Source of the DNA: Micrococcales bacterium
GTDB taxonomy: Bacteria > Actinomycetota > Actinomycetes > Actinomycetales > WQXJ01
Length of the DNA: 34,934 bases
NCBI GenBank assembly: GCA_009784895.1
Contig: WQXJ01000025.1
Coordinates: 1 to 34,934, forward strand
Direction of reading: 5' to 3'
The notes under the pieces were generated by a model. That model saw only the letters and a list, made by a program, of their open reading frames with translations, searched no databases and was not told the origin of the DNA. The stretch's first letter is position 1. Every line of letters starts with the position of its first letter. Shown here in pieces: positions 1 through 6,031 of the stretch. The position numbers and the translations under genes are program-made.

Positions 1-155
1 CTAGCAGCTGATGTTGCCAGGCATCCACCCAGCCCGGTAGCCGCCACTCGAAGTAAACCCACAGGCCAGGCCCCGAAAACCCGCCACCCGACCACACTCA
101 ACCAAACGTAACCTCAGCCGCGAAGCTCACCTTGGATCTGCGTCCGCTGATGTGG

Positions 156-527
156 CTAATGCGGCTCTGGGGCAGCGCGACGCTCGCAGCGGTCATGACA
201 GGCCCAAAGCCAGCCAAGTCCGGCCACCTGCAGCAGTGCTCGCTCGATCCTCTGCATTTCCTCGGTGGTGACATAGCCAATGAGCTCTCCCAAACGCGAG
301 CCTGCATCGACGGCGCCCATTTGCTCAAGCATGACCAGAGTCTCGGTCCCACCCAGGTCAATGGCCACTCGAAAGGATGATGGCTGGGCGCTGGCGGAGG
401 TTGGCGCCACCAACACCGTCGAAAGTTCAAGTGCGTCTTCCTGCAACACAACGCAATAGCGGCGCCCTTGTTGCTCATGCCCTGCCGCTTTTTTTGGAGC
501 ACGCAACGGGTGGATCGCTCCGCGCAT
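156..527 (-). CDS. mazF: MazF/PemK-family toxin (endoribonuclease)
   Basis: Predicted type II toxin, an mRNA-cleaving endoribonuclease of the MazF/PemK fold, 123 residues. The family pattern is visible: a Gly-Arg-Arg followed by a hydrophobic strand (GRRYCVVLQ), the VAPTSAS strand carrying the usual Thr/Ser, a central LVMLEQMGAVDAGSRLGEL stretch matching the 'Q-x-x-x-V-D-x-x-R-L' signature, and the C-terminal helix EEMQRIERALLQVAGL. The length fits the family, with about 20 extra residues at the C terminus. I prefer the ATG at 527 because it overlaps the antitoxin stop as TGATG; a GTG at 530 is possible. The upstream RHH antitoxin on the same strand supports the call. Identification is from motif pattern only; cleavage specificity cannot be read. 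Confidence 0.85.
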   Translation of the reverse strand: MRGAIHPLRAPKKAAGHEQQGRRYCVVLQEDALELSTVLVAPTSASAQPSSFRVAIDLGGTETLVMLEQMGAVDAGSRLGELIGYVTTEEMQRIERALLQVAGLGWLWACHDRCERRAAPEPH

Positions 528-751
528 CACAGGCTCCCCATGTCTTCTAAGATGGCCAGCGCTTCTGCACGGTCAGCCGGGTTTTCGCGCAAGGCCAATG
601 ACTCCTGGCGCAGAGCTTCCCGCCGGAGTGTCCATTCGTAGTCCAAGACGGCTTGCCTAATCACCCTGGCTCGCGTTTGCCCGGTTTGGTCTATTGCATA
701 AGCGATTGCGTCTTCCATGGGGACGTCAGGACGAACAGTGAACGTTGCCAT
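527..751 (-). CDS. Ribbon-helix-helix antitoxin (MazE-like) paired with MazF
   Basis: A 74-residue protein directly upstream of and translationally coupled to the MazF-like toxin (stop and start share a base). Residues 1-38 fit a ribbon-helix-helix DNA-binding fold: a short beta strand (ATFTVRPD) followed by two helices ending in TRARVIRQAVLDYEW. The acidic, Leu/Ala-rich C-terminal half (RREALRQESLALRENPADRAEALAILEDMG) is the likely toxin-binding tail. Mycobacterial MazE proteins are also of RHH type. It should bind its own promoter; inverted repeats lie just upstream at 775-805. No clear Shine-Dalgarno precedes the ATG. An RHH/MazE-like antitoxin is the only assignment I can defend. Confidence 0.8.
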   Translation of the reverse strand: MATFTVRPDVPMEDAIAYAIDQTGQTRARVIRQAVLDYEWTLRREALRQESLALRENPADRAEALAILEDMGSL

Positions 752-754
752 GCC

Positions 755-810
755 GTCAGTGTATCACAAGCCGTGTCACAACTGTGACTTGCGTCAGTGT
801 CACTGTTCCA
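755..810 (-). promoter_or_regulatory. Putative operator/promoter of the mazEF-like operon
   Basis: Immediately upstream of the antitoxin start lie two short inverted repeats: GTCACA and TGTGAC separated by AC (775-788), and CAGTG / CACTG around a single T (795-805). Related GTGTCAC and GTGTATCAC half-sites occur at 760-768 and 773-779. RHH antitoxins usually autorepress by binding such half-sites. The exact -10 and -35 boxes cannot be fixed, although GATACA-like sequence on the minus strand is compatible with a -10 element. Confidence 0.4.
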
Positions 811-831
811 GCGCCGGCCCAGGGCGCGACG

Positions 832-1311
832 CTAGCTGCGCGAACCAGGCATCACCACAACGCCGGTGGCGTCGGCAAAGACGTGGTCGCCCGGCATGAC
901 CCTGACGCCGCCAATCTCGACCGGCACGTCAATGTCGCCCAGATCACGCTTGTCGGTTTTGAGCGGCACCGAGCCCAAGGCCTTAACTCCAAGGTCAATC
1001 TCTCGCAGAGCTTCGACATCGCGCACGGCGCCGTATATGACCAGGCCAGCCCAGCCGTTGGCGCTGAGCTGGGCTGCGACCATGTCCCCTAGCAGGGCGT
1101 GGCGCATTGAGGCGCCGCCATCGACCACAATGACGCAACCATCGCCGCTCTGGGCAGCTAAGTCTTTGACCTTCGAGTTGTCTTCAAAGCATTTGACCGT
1201 GCGAGCCGGGCCGCTGAATGATTCCCGCTGGCCATAATTCCTAAAGGAGACATGCATGACCTTGACGATGTCTGGAAACTCATCGCATAGGTCCGGGGTG
1301 TTCTGGTTCAT
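832..1311 (-). CDS. rraA: RraA family protein (RNase E regulator-like / HMG aldolase fold)
   Basis: A 159-residue protein of the RraA superfamily, which includes inhibitors of RNase E and 4-hydroxy-4-methyl-2-oxoglutarate/oxaloacetate aldolases. Visible family features are the N-terminal D(E)FPD segment, the GPARTVKC strand, the GDMVAAQLSANGWAGLVIYGAVRD core (Gly-Asp and Arg-Asp motif contributing to the metal/substrate site in the aldolases), and the C-terminal PGDHVFADATGVVVMP. The length is standard. Two ATGs are in tandem at 1314 and 1311; an AAGGAGG sits 1 and 4 bases upstream respectively, so the inner ATG is slightly better placed. It is a monocistronic gene with no informative neighbours. 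Whether it acts on RNase E or as an aldolase cannot be decided from sequence alone. Confidence 0.88.
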   Translation of the reverse strand: MNQNTPDLCDEFPDIVKVMHVSFRNYGQRESFSGPARTVKCFEDNSKVKDLAAQSGDGCVIVVDGGASMRHALLGDMVAAQLSANGWAGLVIYGAVRDVEALREIDLGVKALGSVPLKTDKRDLGDIDVPVEIGGVRVMPGDHVFADATGVVVMPGSRS

Positions 1312-1475
1312 CATGCCTCCTTGTATGGCCGCCAGGCTCCTTCCCCCAACTCTAGCCGCTGGCTCCCCCGGAGATCTGTACTCGAAGGATCAACCGGTCA
1401 GCCACTAGGCTTCCATCACCCAGAGTTTGTTTAGGGCCAGCCATTGCTCGGTCCGAGAGGCAAGAAAGGGCGCTG

Positions 1476-1610
1476 ATGGACCAGGTGGGCTCGCACGAGG
1501 CCGCGTCGCAGCCACCGCTTGGCCACCTCCGGGATCAGTTGGAGGTGCCAGACGATTTCGACACCATTCAGGCCGATCAAGTCCGTGAGCTGTTCGAGGG
1601 GCACCTATGA
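1476..1610 (+). pseudogene. Remnant of a Phd/DUF2281-type antitoxin gene (3' end)
   Basis: A 44-codon open frame beginning with ATG, whose product ends LGHLRDQLEVPDDFDTIQADQVRELFEG. This strongly resembles the C-terminal tail of small Phd-family antitoxins that precede PIN-domain toxins, where 'G-x-(L/M)-(R/K)-x-x-(L/I)-x-(V/I)-P-D-D-F-D ... LFEG' is typical. The usual N-terminal DNA-binding part is missing: reading upstream in frame gives no recognisable antitoxin sequence. The stop codon lies exactly where a PIN toxin tail begins in another frame. It could still be a short functional protein, but a remnant is more likely. Confidence 0.45.
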
Positions 1611-1677
1611 GCGGCTTGTGCTGGTGACGCACGACCCGGTGGTCGCCACCTACCCCGGGCAGATCCGGCTGGTCTAG
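1606..1677 (+). pseudogene. Remnant of a PIN-domain (VapC-like) toxin, C-terminal end only
   Basis: The 24-codon frame from 1606 to the TAG at 1675-1677 reads ERLVLVTHDPVVATYPGQI. It matches the last strand-helix of VapC-type PIN ribonucleases (pattern 'L-x-L-V-T-x-D-x-x-(V/I)-x-x-Y-...-(I/L)'). It overlaps the end of the antitoxin remnant, as toxin and antitoxin genes usually do, but the roughly 100 residues that should precede it are absent. An internal deletion of an ancestral VapBC-like pair is the simplest reading. An ABC-transporter ATPase tail ('VTHDP') was considered and fits less well given the antitoxin next to it. Confidence 0.4.
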
Positions 1678-1765
1678 CCGCTGGCTCCTCCAAACCCGGC
1701 TGACGACCAGACCGGCCGCCACTCAATGCGACTGGACCGCCCCAAAGGTCTCGCCCGGCGCCGGC

Positions 1766-4700
1766 TTGAACTCGCCCCAGCCGTCCGCCTGGGACAATGG
1801 CACAGTGCCCGCCAACGGCCAGACCAACTCAGGCATCCGGCTGCAATTCCCGCCGGAACTGCCGGTTAGTCAGCGACGCAGCGAGATCGCTCGAGCCATT
1901 GCCGACCACCAGGTTGTTATCGTTTCCGGTGAGACTGGCTCTGGCAAAACCACCCAGCTGCCTAAGATTCTGCTTCAACTTGGCCGCGGTCAAGGCGCCC
2001 TGATTGGTCACACCCAGCCCCGCCGCATCGCCGCCCGCACTGTGGCCGAGCGCCTAGCTCAAGAAACCGGCACCGTGCTGGGCCAGCTGATCGGCTACCA
2101 GGTTCGCTTCACCGATCACACCAGTGCCGCCACCCGGGTCAAGGTCATGACCGACGGCATCTTGCTGGCTCAGATTCAGCGTGACCCCCAGCTGCGCGCC
2201 TACGACACCATCATCATTGACGAGGCTCACGAACGTTCCCTCAACATCGACTTCCTGTTGGGCTATTTGTCGAACCTGCTGCCCCGGCGGCCTGATCTGA
2301 AGCTGATCATTACCTCGGCCACGATTGACTCCGAACTGTTCGCCGCTCACTTTGGCACAGCGGCCAGCCCGGCTCCAGTTATTGCGGTGACCGGGCGGAC
2401 CTATCCGGTCGAAATCCGCTACCGGCCACCGGGTATCGAGGGCACGCCGGAAGATCAGCCCGGTGCAATCTGCGCTGCGGCGCGTGAGCTCATGCGGCAC
2501 GGTAACGGCGACATTTTGGTCTTTTGCAGTGGTGAGAGGGAAATCCGCGACGCCAGTGAGGCGTTGACCTCCAGTTTCCGCACGCTGCCGCTTGGTTCGC
2601 CCGATGCCGGCCCACCAGACGCCATCGAGGTCCTGCCTTTGTATTCGCGTCTGTCCGCCCGCGAGCAACACCGGGTCTTCGAGCCACACTCCCGCCGCCG
2701 CATCGTCGTGGCGACCAATGTGGCCGAGACTTCGCTGACCGTGCCAGGGGTTCACTATGTGATTGACCCCGGCACCGCCCGGATTTCGCGTTACTCCAGG
2801 TCAACCAAGGTTCAACGCCTGCCAATCGAACCGGTCAGCCAGGCCAGCGCCAATCAGCGGGCCGGCCGTTGCGGCCGGCTGGCTGAAGGCGTTTGTATCC
2901 GGCTGTACGGCGAGGATGATTTTGACTCGCGGCCTGAGTTCACCGAGCCCGAGATTTTGCGCACCTCGCTGGCCGCAGTCATCTTGCAGATGATCGCCGT
3001 TGGAGTGGCCAAATCGCCAACCGATGTCACCACCTTCCCATTTGTACAAAAGCCCGATGAGCGGAATGTACAAGATGGTGTTAGGACACTTCAGGAGCTT
3101 GGCGCCATCGAGACGAACGGCCGCCGCACCAGACTGACAGCAGTAGGCCGGCAGATTGCCCACCTGCCCATTGACCCGCGCTTGGGCCGGATGATCGTGG
3201 CCGCTGCCGACTTAGGCGTGATCCGGGAGGTGACGGTGCTGGCGGCGGCTTTGTCGATCCAAGACCCGCGTGAACGCCCAGCCGAGCTGGCGACCCAGGC
3301 CGACCAATGCCACGCCCGTTTCGCCAATCCGACGTCTGATTTTCTCGGTCTGCTGAGCCTTTGGGACTACCTGCGCCAGGCCCGGCGTGACAAGTCGTCC
3401 TCGGCCTTTCGGCGCCTGGTCCGGGCCGAATACCTCAATTACCTTCGCGTGCGGGAATGGCAAGACCTGGTCCAAGAGCTGCGCCGGGCCCAAAAAGATC
3501 TTGGCCGCCGCCGCAACAAAGCCGACCGCAGCCCCCAACGCCGCCAGACCGAGCTTTGGCAGACTGCCGGCACTGGTAGTACTGACCAGCCCCAACGCCG
3601 CGAGACCGAGCTTTGGCAGACTGCCGGCACTGGTAGTACTGACCAGCCCCAATGCAGCGAGACCGAGCTTTGGCAGACTGCCGGCACTGGTAGTACTGAC
3701 CAGCCCCAACGCCGCGAGACCGAGCTTTCGCATGAACCTCCAATAGGCCGCAGCCGGGACACCGACTCAATCCACAAGGCCGTACTGAGCGGACTGGTCA
3801 GCCACATCGGTCTGCAAAAGGCCACCGAGGTAGGCACCGACCGCCGCGGGGACAAACCCCAACGCGGTGCCAGGTCGAGGGCGATACGCAATGACTACGT
3901 CGGTCCGCGCGGTGCGCGTTTCGCCGTCTTCCCTGGATCGGCCCTATTCAAGAAGCCACCCGACTGGGTCATGGCGGCCGAGCTGGTCGAGACGACCCGG
4001 CTTTGGGCCCGGACCTGCGCCCAGATCGACCCGGCCTGGGTCGAGCAAATGGCACCTCATTTGGCGCGCTACTCCTACCACTCGCCACGTTGGTCAACCA
4101 AACGCGGCAGCGCCGAGGCGACAGAGAAGGTGCTGGTCTACGGTTTGCCGGTGGTTGCTGGCCGGACGGTACAGCTGGCGCCTCATGATCAGGTCTTGGC
4201 CCGGGAGTTGTTTATCCGCCACGCTCTAGTTCTGGGCCAGTGGCAAACCCACCACCGCTTCTGGATCCAAAACCAAATGGTCCTTGACCGGGCCAATGAC
4301 CTGGCGGCGCGCTCACGCAACTATCTGAGCGCACCGAGCGAAGATGAGCTCTTCGACTTTTACGACCAACGGATTCCAGCTTCAGTTGTCTCTGTTGGTC
4401 ACTTCGACTCTTGGTGGTCCAAGACCAAAAGGAAGAACCCAGAAAAACTAACCCTCAAGCTGGCAGACCTAATCGAAGCCGAGGATCCGGTCCAGGCTGG
4501 CTTCCCGGACACTTGGCAGCAAGGCGATTTCGACTTGCCCCTGAGCTATCAGCATGCCCCTGGTACAGATGATGATGGGATCACTGTACATATCAGGGTT
4601 GACCAGGCAAATCAGGTGCCGGTTGATGGCTTTGATTGGCAGGTCCCGGGCCTTAGACAGGATCTGATTCAGGCCCTTATCCGTGGCCTGCCAAAGAAGC

Positions 4701-5941
4701 ACCGGGCCATGTTACTGCCGGCCCAGGAGACCGCCCGCCTGGCAGTGCAGGCATTAGGCAGCCCGACTGACTGGACTGACCCCCAGGGCAGGGTCAAACC
4801 GTTGAGCGAAGCCCTGACCAGCGTGATGCAGAAACTGCGCGGGGTTCACGTGCCGCCCCAAGCCTGGCAAGAGGTCGCGATCCCGGAGCACCTGCGCCTC
4901 AGCTTTGTGATCGAGGGGTCAAAAGGCCAGATCCTGGCCTCCGGGGCCGACCTGCCTTCAGTGGTCCACGAAGCTACGCCGGGCGTACAAGACGCGATTG
5001 AACGGGTGGTTGCGGCCAGCGTCAGATCCAAAGCCGCCCAGACAGCGGTGGACCAGGCGCCAACAACCCTCAGCTGGCCAGGCAGTCGCGAAAACCTGAC
5101 CACCTGGGACTTTGGCGACCTGCCAACCGAAATCAGCGCCCAAGTCGATGGCCTGGACGTGCGCGGCTACCCGTCCCTGACGCTGGATGGAGCCAGTGTC
5201 GCCTTACGTCTAGCGACTGACCAAGCTCACCAAGCCGCCTGGATGACCGCCGCCACCTGCGAACTGCTACTAGGCGAACTGGCCCTACCGGCCAGGCGTC
5301 TAACCACTGCCCTGCTGCCGGAACAGGCCCTAGACCTAGCTACCAGCCGATACCCAGAGCCTGATGGTCTGGTCCTCGACGCCCAACGAGCCGTCATCGG
5401 CGCTGCCCTGAAACAGGCAGGACAACCCTGGACGCAGCAGGCCTACCAGGCGCTCTACTCTGATCTGCGGCAAAACCTCGAAACCAAGACCCAAGCCGTC
5501 CTAATGCAAGTCGGTCGGCTGGAGAGCTTGGGCCGTGAGATCGACCGGCGAGCCGACAAAGCCACCGCCCTTGAGGTGCTGGGCACCGCCATGGACATCC
5601 GTCAGCACCTCGACCACCTGCTGGCCGCAGGCTGGATCAGCCGGGCCGGTCTGGACCGCCTCGATGATCTGCACCGATATCTGTCAGCGGACGCCTACAG
5701 GCTCGATCGCCTGGGCCAAAACCGGGCCCTTGAGGAGCGCGGCCTCTACACCGTCCAGCAAAGCGAACAAGCTCTGGCCGCCGCCTTGGCCAACCTGCCC
5801 CCCGGCCAGCCAAAACCACCACAACTCGACAGGGCCAGTTGGATGATCGAAGAGTTACGCGTCTCGCTCTTTGCTCAGCATCTGGGCACGGCTTACCCCA
5901 TCAGCGCCAAACGCATCACCAGAGCTCTTGGGGAGTGCTAG
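1766..5941 (+). CDS. hrpA: HrpA-type DEAH-box ATP-dependent RNA helicase with internal tandem-repeat insert
   Basis: A 1391-residue DEAH/RHA helicase of the bacterial HrpA type, expected to unwind or remodel RNA in the cytosol. Walker A GETGSGKT is at residues 55-62, DEAH at about 152-155, the SAT motif near 184 and QRAGRCGR near 364-371. These are followed by the helicase-associated region and a long C-terminal DUF3418-like part (about 850-1390). The conserved core starts at residue ~24, so the TTG at 1766 is plausible; a GTG at 1805 is an alternative, and no strong Shine-Dalgarno is seen. Residues ~592-655 are a repeat insert, 3.4 copies of RRETELWQTAGTGSTDQPQ, placed between 'EWQDLVQELR' and 'IHKAVLSGLVSHIG', segments that are much closer together in other HrpA proteins. 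The gene converges on the GH65 gene downstream. Confidence 0.95.
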   Translation: MNSPQPSAWDNGTVPANGQTNSGIRLQFPPELPVSQRRSEIARAIADHQVVIVSGETGSGKTTQLPKILLQLGRGQGALIGHTQPRRIAARTVAERLAQETGTVLGQLIGYQVRFTDHTSAATRVKVMTDGILLAQIQRDPQLRAYDTIIIDEAHERSLNIDFLLGYLSNLLPRRPDLKLIITSATIDSELFAAHFGTAASPAPVIAVTGRTYPVEIRYRPPGIEGTPEDQPGAICAAARELMRHGNGDILVFCSGEREIRDASEALTSSFRTLPLGSPDAGPPDAIEVLPLYSRLSAREQHRVFEPHSRRRIVVATNVAETSLTVPGVHYVIDPGTARISRYSRSTKVQRLPIEPVSQASANQRAGRCGRLAEGVCIRLYGEDDFDSRPEFTEPEILRTSLAAVILQMIAVGVAKSPTDVTTFPFVQKPDERNVQDGVRTLQELGAIETNGRRTRLTAVGRQIAHLPIDPRLGRMIVAAADLGVIREVTVLAAALSIQDPRERPAELATQADQCHARFANPTSDFLGLLSLWDYLRQARRDKSSSAFRRLVRAEYLNYLRVREWQDLVQELRRAQKDLGRRRNKADRSPQRRQTELWQTAGTGSTDQPQRRETELWQTAGTGSTDQPQCSETELWQTAGTGSTDQPQRRETELSHEPPIGRSRDTDSIHKAVLSGLVSHIGLQKATEVGTDRRGDKPQRGARSRAIRNDYVGPRGARFAVFPGSALFKKPPDWVMAAELVETTRLWARTCAQIDPAWVEQMAPHLARYSYHSPRWSTKRGSAEATEKVLVYGLPVVAGRTVQLAPHDQVLARELFIRHALVLGQWQTHHRFWIQNQMVLDRANDLAARSRNYLSAPSEDELFDFYDQRIPASVVSVGHFDSWWSKTKRKNPEKLTLKLADLIEAEDPVQAGFPDTWQQGDFDLPLSYQHAPGTDDDGITVHIRVDQANQVPVDGFDWQVPGLRQDLIQALIRGLPKKHRAMLLPAQETARLAVQALGSPTDWTDPQGRVKPLSEALTSVMQKLRGVHVPPQAWQEVAIPEHLRLSFVIEGSKGQILASGADLPSVVHEATPGVQDAIERVVAASVRSKAAQTAVDQAPTTLSWPGSRENLTTWDFGDLPTEISAQVDGLDVRGYPSLTLDGASVALRLATDQAHQAAWMTAATCELLLGELALPARRLTTALLPEQALDLATSRYPEPDGLVLDAQRAVIGAALKQAGQPWTQQAYQALYSDLRQNLETKTQAVLMQVGRLESLGREIDRRADKATALEVLGTAMDIRQHLDHLLAAGWISRAGLDRLDDLHRYLSADAYRLDRLGQNRALEERGLYTVQQSEQALAAALANLPPGQPKPPQLDRASWMIEELRVSLFAQHLGTAYPISAKRITRALGEC
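3539..3730 (+). repeat. 57-bp in-frame tandem repeat inside hrpA (about 3.4 copies)
   Basis: Three complete 57-bp units (3539-3595, 3596-3652, 3653-3709) and a partial fourth unit (from 3710) are nearly identical at the nucleotide level; differences cluster at the unit boundary (CGCCGCCAG, CGCCGCGAG, TGCAGCGAG). The period is a multiple of three, so the helicase frame is kept, and each unit adds 19 residues rich in Gln, Thr and Gly. Near-identity including silent positions indicates recent expansion. Confidence 0.97.
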
Positions 5942-5989
5942 TCAACCCTCCCCAAGGCCAAGACTCTGCTTGTCTGCCGCGTTTCCTTA

Positions 5990-6010
5990 GGTCAGCGCCT
6001 CGCGCTGACC
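5990..6010. terminator. Possible bidirectional terminator hairpin between hrpA and the GH65 gene
   Basis: A perfect 9-bp stem, GGTCAGCGC (5990-5998) and GCGCTGACC (6002-6010), with a CTC loop lies in the 90-bp gap between two convergent genes. No T-run follows on either strand, so rho-independent termination is not certain. Confidence 0.45.
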
Positions 6011-6031
6011 ACGTCAACACGGGTAACACCT

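Noticed and set aside
1-155. A gene at the left edge
   Set aside because: No convincing coding frame, RNA or repeat is visible in these bases.
1606-1677. Fragment of an ABC transporter ATPase (VTHDP motif)
   Set aside because: The adjoining antitoxin tail and the spacing fit a PIN toxin end better, and no Walker or signature motif is nearby.
1405-1722. Minus-strand 105-codon open frame upstream of hrpA
   Set aside because: It has no recognisable domain, lies antisense to the antitoxin/toxin remnants, and has a composition like other shadow frames.
3212-3891. Minus-strand open frames overlapping the HrpA repeat
   Set aside because: They lie inside the hrpA coding region and are open only because of the repeat composition; hrpA is clearly the real gene.
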